A stretch of DNA of 50,223 nt from the NCBI GenBank assembly GCA_964476155.1, contig CAYYYS010000018.1, positions 1 to 50,223 of the forward strand. The letters run 5' to 3'. Position 1 is the first letter of the stretch. Every line of letters starts with the position of its first letter. The notes below the pieces were generated by a model. That model saw only the letters and a program-made list of their open reading frames with translations. It was not told the origin of the DNA and ran no database searches. The DNA is from JAHIYU01 sp964476155. Lineage in GTDB: Bacteria > Krumholzibacteriota > Krumholzibacteriia > LZORAL124-64-63. Positions 34,072 to 42,825 of this stretch are shown one piece after another. The position numbers and the translations under genes were made by a program.

Positions 34072-35472
34072 ATGTCCCTTCACTATCCCAGTCACGATGC
34101 CTTCGCCCCGGATCCCCGGGGCGACGATCTGCCGCCCTACAAGCAGGTCTACGCCAACCGCAACCTGCGCATGGATTCCATCGCGGCCATCGGTTTCGAC
34201 ATGGACCATACCCTCGCGCTGTACAACCATCACGTCTTCGAGCAACTCTGTTTCGAGATGGCCATCGACCTGATGGTCGAGACCAAGGGATACCCCGAAC
34301 TCATCCGTGAGATCGATTACGACCGGTCCGCGGTCTGCCGTGGCCTGATCATCGACAAACGGCTCGGCAACATCATCAAGATGGACGCCAACAACTACGT
34401 ATCCCGCGTGAGCCACGGTGGCGTCCTCCTCTCGCACGATGAGCGACGCGCGGCCTACAAGCGCAGTCGCATCCGCCAGACCGCCGGCCGCTATCGGGTC
34501 GTGGACACCCTTTTCGACCTGCCCGAGGGATCGCTCTATGCGGCGTTGATCTCCCTGAAGGATCGGGAGCCGGGGGTCATCACCAACAGCTACAAGGTGC
34601 TGTTCGAGGATATTCGCGATGCCATCGACTCGATCCATCGCGACGGCTCGCTCAAGCGCAAGATCATGGCCGACCTGCCACGCTACTTCGTCAAGGACCC
34701 GGCGCTCGAGGAGACGCTGGTCAAGTTCCGCGAGGCCGGCAAGAAGCTGTTCCTGCTCACGAATTCCGAGCCCGACTATACCGGCGCGGTGATGACCTAC
34801 ATCCTGAGCAACGGGGGTGGGTCCTGGACGAGGTTCTTCGACCTGATCATCTGCTCCTCGCGCAAGCCCGGCTTTTTTCTGCAGAAGGGGAAGGGCCGCG
34901 CCGTCCCGCCGGGCAGCGTCCGCGGTCTCGACAACGACAAGGGTCAATGCTATACGGGCGGCGACGCCTTCTTCCTGGAGTCGAAGCTGGGCAGTATCGG
35001 CGACAGTATCCTCTATTTCGGTGATCACACCTATGGCGACATCCTGCGCAGCAAGAAATCCGTGGGGTGGCGCACGGCCATGATCGTGCCCGAAGTCGAG
35101 GAGGAGATCCTGTCCACCCGGCCCGTGCTCGAGAGTATTCGTGAACTCGAACATATCGAGGATACCATCGAGGATCTCACGCTCGAGCGGGACCATCTCC
35201 TCTCGGTACCCACGCACGATCCCGAGGCTGTCAGCGTACTGCGTGACTATATCCGTGCCAGCCTCGGTCGGCGGGCCCTAATGAAAAAACGCATCGCCGC
35301 CGCCTACAATCCGATCTGGGGCTCCATCTTTCGCGAGGGACGCACGTCGTCCCGCTTTGGGGAGCAGATCAAGGACGTGGCGTGCATCTACACCAGTCGC
35401 GTCAGCAATCTATGCCTTTATCCGGCCCAGAAATTCTTCGTCAGCACCCGGGAACGCATGCCTCACGAGTAA
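34072..35472 (+). CDS. HAD-IG family 5'-nucleotidase
   Basis: HAD-superfamily phosphatase (466 aa) related to cytosolic purine 5'-nucleotidase. GFDMDHTLALYNHHVFEQL is motif I with nucleophile Asp and acid Asp; LFLLTNSEPDYT motif II; CSSRKPGFF a loop Lys; ILYFGDHTYGDILRSKKSVGWRT motif IV. The likely reaction is removal of phosphate from IMP/GMP or another nucleoside monophosphate. ATG 34072 follows GAGGCGG; an earlier TTG at 34048 lacks a site. It stands 40 nt after the glycosyltransferase gene. A hairpin overlaps its stop. Confidence 0.88.
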   Translation: MSLHYPSHDAFAPDPRGDDLPPYKQVYANRNLRMDSIAAIGFDMDHTLALYNHHVFEQLCFEMAIDLMVETKGYPELIREIDYDRSAVCRGLIIDKRLGNIIKMDANNYVSRVSHGGVLLSHDERRAAYKRSRIRQTAGRYRVVDTLFDLPEGSLYAALISLKDREPGVITNSYKVLFEDIRDAIDSIHRDGSLKRKIMADLPRYFVKDPALEETLVKFREAGKKLFLLTNSEPDYTGAVMTYILSNGGGSWTRFFDLIICSSRKPGFFLQKGKGRAVPPGSVRGLDNDKGQCYTGGDAFFLESKLGSIGDSILYFGDHTYGDILRSKKSVGWRTAMIVPEVEEEILSTRPVLESIRELEHIEDTIEDLTLERDHLLSVPTHDPEAVSVLRDYIRASLGRRALMKKRIAAAYNPIWGSIFREGRTSSRFGEQIKDVACIYTSRVSNLCLYPAQKFFVSTRERMPHE

Positions 35473-35495
35473 TGCGCCAATTTCCGTTGGCGCAT
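35472..35495. terminator. Hairpin after the HAD nucleotidase gene
   Basis: ATGCGCCAA (35472-35480) pairs perfectly with TTGGCGCAT (35487-35495) around a TTTCCG loop, starting in the stop codon. No T-run follows, so intrinsic termination is uncertain. Confidence 0.4.
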
Positions 35496-35595
35496 GCGTG
35501 GACGCGTGGTAGCATATGCTAACTTTGTCCGATGCCCGTCCCGTTTGTCGAGCAGCAGTGTCTCTCCGTTTGTAATCAACCCTTCGGGAGGATCA

Positions 35596-36666
35596 ATGCA
35601 CGGTACGAAAAACGTCCTGGTCGTCGGGACGGGAACCATCGGTGAGCCTTTGATCGGTCTGTTGTGCCATTTCAAGGATCAGCTGGGTCTGGACGACGTG
35701 CTTTTCCATAAGAATACGCCGCTTCTGACCGACCGCAGCAAGGTCTCGGCCCTGATCCGTCGCGGCGCCCGTATCGTAGCCGACAAGGACCGCATCGACG
35801 GCTTCAAGAAACTGGGCATCGATGTCCCGGTCTGCACCGAGGATGCGTTCGAATCGTCACGCGTGGTTATCGATTGCACGCCCATGGGCAACGAGATGAA
35901 AGAGCGCTGGTACAAGAACTACGAGGACAACACCGATCTCTTCGTCGCCCAGGGGAGCGAGTTCGGCTTCGGCAAGCAGTATGCCCGAGGTATCAACGAC
36001 GAGGTCCTCGACCACAAGACGGACAAGTACGTCCAGGTGGTCAGTTGCAATACCCACAACCTCTCGCTGATAATCAAGACTCTCGGTTTTGCGGAGGACG
36101 ACCCCGACAACCTGATCGAGGGCCGCTTCGTCTGCATCCGCCGTTCCAACGACATCAGCCAGGACGCCAACTTCGTGCCCAGCCCCGAGGTCGGTGCCCA
36201 CAAGGACGAACGTTTCGGCACCCATCACGCCCGCGATGCCTGGCATCTCTTCAACACCATGGGCCACGACCTGAAGCTTTTCTCGTCGGCCATCAAGCTG
36301 AACACCAACTTCATGCACGCCCTGCAATTCCACCTGAAGGTGAAGAAGCCGGTCACGCATGACGAGTTGCTGAAGCGATGCCTGGAGAACGACCGCGTGG
36401 CCATGACCCACAAGAAGACGGCCAACGCCATCTTTTCCTTCGGTCGCGACCATGGCTTCTACGGGCGCATTCTCAACCAGACGGTGATTCCCTACAACGG
36501 GCTGCACGTTTCCGAGGACGGCCACGAGATCACGGGCTTCTGCTTCACGCCCCAGGACGGCAACAGCCTCCTGAGCTCGGTGGCGGCTTCGATCTGGGCC
36601 CTGTATCCGGATACCTACGACAAGATCATCCAGTGTCTGTGGCGGTACTTCTTCAAAGAAGTCTAG
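35596..36666 (+). CDS. Type II (archaeal-type) glyceraldehyde-3-phosphate dehydrogenase homologue
   Basis: A 356-residue NAD(P)-fold dehydrogenase. VLVVGTGTIGEPLIGLL starts the Rossmann domain, ARIVADKDRIDGFKKLGI and VVIDCTPMGNEMK follow, and VVSCNTHNL gives the catalytic Cys151. Later FVCIRRSND, a THHARD segment (His pair) and LNTNFMHALQFHLKVKKPVTHDELL match the archaeal GAPDH core rather than bacterial GapA (whose motif is SCTTN). SCNTT of the archaeal enzyme is here SCNTH. ATG 35596 follows GGGAGGATCA. It may act in glycolysis/gluconeogenesis or on another aldehyde; no bacterial gapA is in the window. Confidence 0.8.
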   Translation: MHGTKNVLVVGTGTIGEPLIGLLCHFKDQLGLDDVLFHKNTPLLTDRSKVSALIRRGARIVADKDRIDGFKKLGIDVPVCTEDAFESSRVVIDCTPMGNEMKERWYKNYEDNTDLFVAQGSEFGFGKQYARGINDEVLDHKTDKYVQVVSCNTHNLSLIIKTLGFAEDDPDNLIEGRFVCIRRSNDISQDANFVPSPEVGAHKDERFGTHHARDAWHLFNTMGHDLKLFSSAIKLNTNFMHALQFHLKVKKPVTHDELLKRCLENDRVAMTHKKTANAIFSFGRDHGFYGRILNQTVIPYNGLHVSEDGHEITGFCFTPQDGNSLLSSVAASIWALYPDTYDKIIQCLWRYFFKEV

Positions 36667-36690
36667 GCCTGGTTTATGTCTCTCAAAAGT

Positions 36691-36721
36691 GTCTGGCCCG
36701 GTCATTGAGACCGGGCCAGAC
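36691..36721. terminator. Bidirectional terminator between GAPDH and TPR protein genes
   Basis: A perfect 13-bp stem (GTCTGGCCCGGTC with GACCGGGCCAGAC) closes on ATTGA. TGTTTT follows on plus and ACTTTTG on minus. Confidence 0.85.
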
Positions 36722-36742
36722 GTGTTTTGGCAGGCAAGATTG

Positions 36743-38209
36743 TCAGGAGGCTGCAGGTGTAGCGATCTCGGCCAGAAGCTGCCGATAGGTCTGCTGGGCC
36801 GGCAGATCGGCGTCGGCCTTGGGCATGATCGTTTTCAGTCGCTCGATGGCCTTCAGGGCGATGGCGGATTCACCGGAGGCCAAGGCGGCGCGCGCCAGCA
36901 ACAGCAGCGGGCGGATCAACCGGGGATTGACTTCCAGGATCTTGATGGCGCACTGCATGGCATCGTCCGTATGGCCGAGAGTGAGATAGGCTTCACCTTG
37001 CCGCCACAGCGTTCGCCAAATTTCGTGTGGCGCCGGGTTGTCCATCAGGTCCAGCACCGCGTCCCATTCCCGGATGGCGACTTCGTTTTCGTTGCGGGTC
37101 CATGCGGTGATCGCCGCGAACTGGTGCTCCATCCGGGAAAGGTGCTTCAGGACATGGGGATTATCGTAGTTGCTGCCCTCGAGCAGTTTGGCCCGGAATT
37201 CGGCGAGATGGTCGCGACAGGCGCTCTCGTCTTCGCGCATGAAGGCGGCGATGGCCCGGTAGTAGTGGGTGCCGGTCGTGTCCGGGTTGCGCTCCACGTA
37301 GGTATCGATGGCCGCCAGGGACTCTTCGAAAAGATCGAAGGAGTAATAGGCGCGAATGAGGGACTCATCGATCCTGCGTTCAAGATGCGTCCCCGAAACC
37401 TGTTCGCGCACGCCTTCGAGGATTTTCAACCCCTTGGCGAGTTGCCCGCGATGCATATACACCTCGCCCAGATTCACCAACGAATAATGGAAATCCGGCT
37501 GGAGCTTGAGGGCGGTGAGGAATTCGTGTTCGGCTTCGTCGTACCGTCCCATCCAGGACAGGACTTCACCCAGGGAGTCGTGGGGGTTGGCGAGATCCGG
37601 GGCCATGAAGGCGTACTTGCGCAGGTTTTCCAGGGCACTCTCGTAGTTGCCGTATGTGGCTTCCAGATAACCCAGCATGTTGTAGGCGCCGGCATGGTTG
37701 GGTTCGATTTCGAGGACGTGGTTGAAGGCTTCGGCCGCACCGTCCTCGCGCTTGTAGAAAAGCATGTTGGCCTTGGCGATGTTGGCCAACAGGTTGTGCG
37801 GCTGCTCGGTCAGGATGTAGGACATCAACGAGTCGGCATCATAGGTGTCTCTGAGCAGGCCCGAGACCACGAGCTGCACCTTGGCGCGCTCGAGATCGTT
37901 CGGCAACAGTCGGGCCAGACTGTCGGCGATCGACGCGCTGTGCTCGACGTCGTCGTTGGCGACGAGCTGCTGCGAGTTGCCCAGCATGGCCCAGGCCATG
38001 GCGAAATTCGGGTCGATCCCGGTCGCTGCGGAGAACGACTCGAAGGCCCGCTGGCGCTGGACGGCATAGAGTTGCGCGACCCCGGTCTCGTACAGCTCAT
38101 AGGCTTCGTTGGACGAGGTCGTGAATTCTCGGTCTGGTCCGCCCAGGAACAGCAAGGCCAAGGCGAGAATAACCAGGACAGCCAGTGTTGCCGCCACGGA
38201 GATTTTCAT
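36743..38209 (-). CDS. Membrane-anchored TPR protein
   Basis: A 488-residue protein with one N-terminal hydrophobic segment (about 5-23), an uncleaved anchor or signal, then many TPR units: AFNHVLEIEPNHAGAYNMLGYLEATYGNYESALENL, AEHEFLTALKLQPDFHYSLVNLGEVYMHRGQLAKGLKIL and others up to residue 470. It resembles the TPR regions found with bacterial signalling enzymes. Its ATG is 12 nt after the stop of the PP2C phosphatase, with a GAGGAG site inside the 3' end of that gene. So the two proteins are probably made together and may interact. No enzymatic motif is visible. Confidence 0.8.
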   Translation of the reverse strand: MKISVAATLAVLVILALALLFLGGPDREFTTSSNEAYELYETGVAQLYAVQRQRAFESFSAATGIDPNFAMAWAMLGNSQQLVANDDVEHSASIADSLARLLPNDLERAKVQLVVSGLLRDTYDADSLMSYILTEQPHNLLANIAKANMLFYKREDGAAEAFNHVLEIEPNHAGAYNMLGYLEATYGNYESALENLRKYAFMAPDLANPHDSLGEVLSWMGRYDEAEHEFLTALKLQPDFHYSLVNLGEVYMHRGQLAKGLKILEGVREQVSGTHLERRIDESLIRAYYSFDLFEESLAAIDTYVERNPDTTGTHYYRAIAAFMREDESACRDHLAEFRAKLLEGSNYDNPHVLKHLSRMEHQFAAITAWTRNENEVAIREWDAVLDLMDNPAPHEIWRTLWRQGEAYLTLGHTDDAMQCAIKILEVNPRLIRPLLLLARAALASGESAIALKAIERLKTIMPKADADLPAQQTYRQLLAEIATPAAS

Positions 38210-38221
38210 CAGACAGGCTCC

Positions 38222-40861
38222 TCAAGCATGAAAGGGCTTTTCAGCCCCTTCCAGGTACGCGACAGAGTCGGATTTGTTGCCTTGTGCCGCATGATGAACT
38301 TTCAGTGCAACGAGGGTCACGTCGTCGTCCGCGACGTCGCAACCGGAGAAGGTCTTCAGTTCGCTGTGCATGATGTCGAGCAGGTGCGCCGCCGGGAGGT
38401 CGGAACGATTCTCCAGCAGCTTCTCGACCCGCTTTTCGCCGAATTCCTCGTCGGTGCCGTTGCGGGTCTCGGTCAAGCCGTCGGTGTACATGAACAGGGT
38501 GTCGCCGGGGCCGAGTGTGATGGTCTCTTCCTCGTAGCTCCCGAAGTCGAAGGCGCCCAGGGGGAGTCCCCCCTTTTCCAGCAACTCGATTTGGCCGTCG
38601 GTGCGGCGCAGCACCGGCGCATTGTGGCCGCCGGAGCTGTAGCACAACGTGCCGGCGGCGGGATCGAAGATGGCCAGGAACAGGGTCGCGAAGTGGGCCG
38701 GGTCCGTACTCTCGTGCAGGTACAGGTTGACCCGTTCGAGTATTTGGCTTGGTGAGCAGGAGGTCTGGCAATGGGCGCGCATGGAGGCCTGTAGGCTCGA
38801 GGCAAGCAGGCTCGCGGGTACGCCCTTGCCGCTCACGTCGCTGATGATGATGACCAGTTGGCCGTCCGGGCGCTTGATCAGATCATAGTAGTCGCCGCTG
38901 ACCTCTGCGCTGGTGATGTTGCAGGCGGCCAGGTCCAGTCCCGGGATGGTGGGGATTTCGCGGGGCAGCAGCCGGCTCTGGATGGTGCGGGCGAGACCGA
39001 GTTGCTCTTCCAGTTTTTGTTTCTTGAGTTCTTCCTCGTAGAGGCGCGTGTTCTCCAGCTGCAGCGCTATCTGTCCCGCCACCATGCTCAGCAGCTCCAG
39101 GTCCTGGAGATGAAACTCGTCGCCGCCCCGTTTCGAGGGCAGGGCGATCAGGCCGACCAGTCGGCCATGAACGAGCATGGGGACCAGCAACAAAATCCCC
39201 GCGTCCGCCAGTTGGTCGCGCTCCTGCAGTCGTTGCAGCAACTCGGCCTGTTCGCGGGTGGCGGCGGCCCGCATGCCCAGCGATGTGCCGCGCTGTTCGA
39301 TCCAGTAGGGCTCGTTGAACTGCTCGAGCCGTTTGGCCGTGGCGGCGAGTTGGAGTTGCCCGGGGCAGTCGTCCGCATGGATCTGGTTGGCGGTTCCGGC
39401 GACGTGACTGACGGATTGGACCGCGCCGACCAGACGCCAGAGGTCGTCCGTGTTATCGATGTCGGGGCGGTAGATGGCCAGCCTGGGAATGTCGAGCAGG
39501 ATGCAGAGCCGGCCACCGATGCGGTCTATCAACTCCTCCTGCTGGATGATCTGCGGGATTTCCCGGCTGAACTCCTGGAGAGCGCCGGCCAGGTTCTGTC
39601 GGCTTCGGAAATAACGGCGATCCAGGATGCCCTGTACGTGGACGCGTCCGGGCCACAGTGCCGCGGCCGCCGCCAAGGTCGCCGTGACCGCCGCCACCTG
39701 GCTGGTCTGGCCGCTCATGCTCAACAGGATGGCGCCCAGTCCCAACAGCAGGCCCACGTAGAGAATGTAGACGCCGGTGGTCAGCGTGGTGTAGACGAGG
39801 CTGCGTTTGAACAGCACTTCGATCTTCATCACCTGGTAACGGGCGATGCTGTAGCCGAAGGACAGGGGGACCGCGATCATGGGCGCCGTTCCCAGGAAGG
39901 CGATGTTGTCGCCCACGCGTCCTCCCGGCAGCACGGTGAAGACCAGGAAGGGCAGGACACCGGACAGGGTGCCGAGGGTCAGGATCCGGATGCGTTGTTT
40001 TTGCAGGGGATCGTTGAAGCGCAGATAACTCTGGATCAGGGCGATCACGCCGGCCGAGAAGTAGGAGCCGAGGATCAACCATCGCGTGTTGTAGATGCGC
40101 GGCGCGTGGGAGCCGAAGAACTGATCGATGGTGAATTCGATGTAGAAGAGCAGCGGCAGCAGGTACAGCACCGATTCCAGCCACGGCCATCGCGTCAGGG
40201 TGATCCGCTTCTCGGGAAAGACCAGAAAGAAATGCAGGAAGATCGCCGGCAGGAAGAAGCGCGACATGGCGCCCGCGTTCTGGGTGATGATGTCTCCCCA
40301 GAAATAACTCGATCGGTCGAGATTGGTCATGAAGAAGATGGCGAAGAGCAGGCACATGCGGAAAAAGAGCCGCGCCGCCTGTTGTTCGCTGCCGCGCACG
40401 AACACGAGCAGTCCGATAACCCAGTAGGCCAATGCGAGCACGCCGTAGTAGATGTAGAATCGTCCGGCGGTGCGGAACCCGGTGAGCGAGACCGGCAGGC
40501 TGCGGACGTTCTCGCCGCGCCTGACCAGGTAGGGGACGGTCGTGCCGGTCTGCTGGCGGCTGAGGATGCGCGCCGCGTCCTGGGGCGATTCGATCATGGT
40601 GTTGCCGATACCCAGGATGACGTCGCCCGGCTCCAGCAGGCTGTCGCCGCCATCGCGGCGGGGGGGGACCTCGACCACGGTCACATCCGGGCGTCCCAAC
40701 AGCCAGACGGTGCCGTCGTTGGGCCGCATCTTGCCCGCGTCCACGGCGGCGAAGAGGCAGAGCCCCAGTGTGCAGAGCGCAGCAAGCAGATGGACCCAGC
40801 GTGTGCGGGATTCTCTCGGCCTTGCGGCGCCGAATTGAGCACTGGACTCGGACAGACCCAT
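38222..40861 (-). CDS. PDZ-membrane-GAF-SpoIIE phosphatase
   Basis: An 879-residue signalling protein. Order: first TM helix (about 25-40), a PDZ-like extracytoplasmic domain (about 60-125, EPGDVILGIGN), about seven membrane helices (130-400), a GAF domain (about 440-605), a short coiled region (EEELKKQKLEEQ), and a PP2C/SpoIIE phosphatase (about 625-855). The metal Asp residues are visible in SGDYYD (657), SDVSGKG (675), TDGLTE (794) and DDDVTL (847). Such RsbU-like enzymes dephosphorylate anti-sigma antagonist proteins. No sigma factor, anti-sigma factor or STAS gene is nearby. ATG 40861 follows AAGGA. TPR partner downstream. Confidence 0.88.
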   Translation of the reverse strand: MGLSESSAQFGAARPRESRTRWVHLLAALCTLGLCLFAAVDAGKMRPNDGTVWLLGRPDVTVVEVPPRRDGGDSLLEPGDVILGIGNTMIESPQDAARILSRQQTGTTVPYLVRRGENVRSLPVSLTGFRTAGRFYIYYGVLALAYWVIGLLVFVRGSEQQAARLFFRMCLLFAIFFMTNLDRSSYFWGDIITQNAGAMSRFFLPAIFLHFFLVFPEKRITLTRWPWLESVLYLLPLLFYIEFTIDQFFGSHAPRIYNTRWLILGSYFSAGVIALIQSYLRFNDPLQKQRIRILTLGTLSGVLPFLVFTVLPGGRVGDNIAFLGTAPMIAVPLSFGYSIARYQVMKIEVLFKRSLVYTTLTTGVYILYVGLLLGLGAILLSMSGQTSQVAAVTATLAAAAALWPGRVHVQGILDRRYFRSRQNLAGALQEFSREIPQIIQQEELIDRIGGRLCILLDIPRLAIYRPDIDNTDDLWRLVGAVQSVSHVAGTANQIHADDCPGQLQLAATAKRLEQFNEPYWIEQRGTSLGMRAAATREQAELLQRLQERDQLADAGILLLVPMLVHGRLVGLIALPSKRGGDEFHLQDLELLSMVAGQIALQLENTRLYEEELKKQKLEEQLGLARTIQSRLLPREIPTIPGLDLAACNITSAEVSGDYYDLIKRPDGQLVIIISDVSGKGVPASLLASSLQASMRAHCQTSCSPSQILERVNLYLHESTDPAHFATLFLAIFDPAAGTLCYSSGGHNAPVLRRTDGQIELLEKGGLPLGAFDFGSYEEETITLGPGDTLFMYTDGLTETRNGTDEEFGEKRVEKLLENRSDLPAAHLLDIMHSELKTFSGCDVADDDVTLVALKVHHAAQGNKSDSVAYLEGAEKPFHA

Positions 40862-40979
40862 GTTATCCTTGGTAGCGGCGGAAGTGACGTTGACCAACCA
40901 GTGGAGAATACAACACAGAACGCGTCTCCGCTGCAATTGTTGCGTTTAGCGGATACCGGATTGGCCGGGAGGGGGATCG

Positions 40980-41357
40980 ATGACACACGAAGATATCCGG
41001 GATAAAACCCCCCAGATCATCCAGGCGGGGACGGGCCGTACGTCGGTTCGGCTGGAACTGCGTGAGTTTGGACGGGACCTGATTCTCCACATCGGGGGCG
41101 GCGCGGTCCATGCCGGGGCGGTGGCCGTATCCCACTCGGGGGGTCTCGGGGGTGAGCCGGCGACCGAATTGATCACGACGCCCGGTCACAAGGAGGGACC
41201 CCTGGCACGCGAGGCCGCCCGGACCCTGGCGGCGGCGTCGGGCCGGACGTGTGTGGTCGTTGCGGGGATTCACCTGGACGATGCGACCGGCGAGGAGATC
41301 GACGCCGTCGTGGCCAATGTGACCCGGGCCGTCGAGGCGCTCACGGCTGATTTCTAG
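40980..41357 (+). CDS. LpdD-like protein (prenyl-FMN chaperone family)
   Basis: A 125-residue protein: TSVRLELREFGRDLILHIGGGAVHAGAVAVSH, then TTPGHKEGPLAREAARTLAAASGRTCVVVAGIHLDDATGEEIDAVV. The GHKE and VVAGIHxDxAT segments match the LpdD/small D-subunit family linked to UbiD-type decarboxylases, where it may help handle prenylated FMN. No UbiD or UbiX gene is in the window, so the role here is open. GGAGGGGG lies upstream of ATG 40980. It is convergent with, and overlaps by 4 nt, the CHAT-like gene. Confidence 0.7.
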   Translation: MTHEDIRDKTPQIIQAGTGRTSVRLELREFGRDLILHIGGGAVHAGAVAVSHSGGLGGEPATELITTPGHKEGPLAREAARTLAAASGRTCVVVAGIHLDDATGEEIDAVVANVTRAVEALTADF

Positions 41358-42634
41358 AGATATTGCAATGCCAACGTACCGCTGCCGATGATCCCGTAGG
41401 CCAGCCAGGCGGGATGATGGGCGCCCCACCGCTGACGGCAGGCCAGCGCGGCCTCGCGCAGGGCCTCCGCGGCCGAATCTCCCCGGGCCAGGGCGTGATA
41501 GAAGTCGGCGGCGAATTCGCTCGCCCGTCCCGGTGACAACGCGAGTTGCGGTCCCACGAACACGGATGTGCCCACGTTCAGGAAACGGGCGCCGAGCGCC
41601 GCCAGACTCAGGTAGCTGTTGGAGAAGACCAGCGGCGGCGCGACGTGTTCGCCGGCCAGATCCTCGGGGCGGAGGGGGCCGTCGTCGAGCTGCCAGCATT
41701 GGGCGGGCTGGGCCATCACCTGCAGGGCACCGCTCTCGGTCCAGGGAGCCAACCGTCCAGTGTCGGCTTTCTCGTTGATCTGGTCCAGCAGGGACGTGAC
41801 GGGGTCCACACCGACAACTTCCAGGTCACTCTCGTCTTGTTGGTCGTAGGAGGTGGGGAGAGTGGGCGTATCCCAGCTTGTGCTCGTGATCGGCGATGTC
41901 GGGTCGGCCGGCGGCACGGACGTGGCGCCCGAGAAGTGAAAAGCCTTGTAGGCGGTGGAAGTGTGCGCGAGGCGCGCCGGAGTCAGGGCTGCGGACGGAA
42001 CCTCGAGACGCGCCAGACGTCGGCCGTCGGTGAGGGTTTCCAGGGCGCCGTCCAGCATTTGGCGTTCGATCAGTCCGTGGGCACTGCCGCCGTCGCCCTG
42101 CCCGTCCAGGAAGAGGATCGACGGTTCGGCGCAGTCTTCCGGCCGGTAACGGGCGACGAGTTCGCCGATCGAGACGGGACCGAGCGCCGATTGGGTGAAG
42201 ATATCGTCCTCCCAACGGCGCATCCACTGACGGGCGGACGCGACCGTCGCGTCGGGGTGCGACCCCCACGACGAAGCACAGATGGGCGTTTGCTCGATGA
42301 GGAAGTGCAGTCCGTTATGCAGGGCGGTCCAGGGCAGGTTCAGGTGGGCCTTATCGACAACCAGATGGTAACCGTACCTGTCGCCGGACGTGGGTGACGA
42401 GGCTTTGGCGGCGGCGGCCTGCCGGTCGGGAGCGAAAGCGGTCTCGTCGGCGGCACGAGCGGCGCGGAACAGGAGCTGCCCGATCTCTTCCAGGCAACTC
42501 ATGACCTGGGGGCTGTCCAGACCGGATTCGTGTTGAACGGCAACCAGCGCCTCGCGGCGGGCCTGGGCCCGCTCCAGGTATACGTCGACGGTTTTGTCAT
42601 CGTGACAAGTGAGATCAATATCCAACCAGCGCAT
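41354..42634 (-). CDS. CHAT-domain protein lacking catalytic residues
   Basis: A 426-residue protein whose C-terminal two-thirds has the CHAT (caspase-like) fold: HLNLPWTALHNGLHFLIEQTPIC, YKAFHFSGAT (233-238), PPLVFSNSYLSLAALGARFLNVGTSVFVG, then FAADFYHALARGDSAAEALREA. In active CHAT peptidases these places read HxxGHG and LNACxS. Here the second His is Ala and the Cys position is Tyr (NSY), so it is probably not a peptidase. An acidic, linker-like insertion lies near 245-275. ATG 42634 is used; the longer frame has a Lys/Pro-rich non-conserved start. Role unknown. Confidence 0.75.
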   Translation of the reverse strand: MRWLDIDLTCHDDKTVDVYLERAQARREALVAVQHESGLDSPQVMSCLEEIGQLLFRAARAADETAFAPDRQAAAAKASSPTSGDRYGYHLVVDKAHLNLPWTALHNGLHFLIEQTPICASSWGSHPDATVASARQWMRRWEDDIFTQSALGPVSIGELVARYRPEDCAEPSILFLDGQGDGGSAHGLIERQMLDGALETLTDGRRLARLEVPSAALTPARLAHTSTAYKAFHFSGATSVPPADPTSPITSTSWDTPTLPTSYDQQDESDLEVVGVDPVTSLLDQINEKADTGRLAPWTESGALQVMAQPAQCWQLDDGPLRPEDLAGEHVAPPLVFSNSYLSLAALGARFLNVGTSVFVGPQLALSPGRASEFAADFYHALARGDSAAEALREAALACRQRWGAHHPAWLAYGIIGSGTLALQYL

Positions 42635-42701
42635 ACATCGTCCTTTACTGCGGTCTTGGCGACTGGATCGCAGGTGGATCCGTGCAAGACGCAGACCGTG
42701 C

Positions 42702-42730
42702 TGGTCAGGCGGGGGGCATTTGTGTATCTT
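42702..42730 (+). promoter_or_regulatory. Possible promoter of the phosphodiesterase-like gene
   Basis: TGGTCA (42702-42707, 4 of 6) and TATCTT (42725-42730, 4 of 6) are 17 nt apart, about 95 nt before the start at 42826. Confidence 0.35.
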
Positions 42731-42825
42731 CTTACGCGGTAAGGGGAGAGGTGATTTGCTTCCCAACGGAAGCGATCATCAGGATGAGCAAAATACAGGC
42801 AATACCGACTAGGTTGGACCAAGCC

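Noticed and set aside
36689..38755. A 688-codon plus-strand open frame opposite the TPR protein
   Set aside because: Antisense shadow running through the terminator at 36691-36721 and into a second gene.
38858..41005. A 715-codon plus-strand open frame opposite the SpoIIE phosphatase gene
   Set aside because: Low-complexity Gln/Asp/Gly/Arg composition and no family match; the minus-strand phosphatase is certain.
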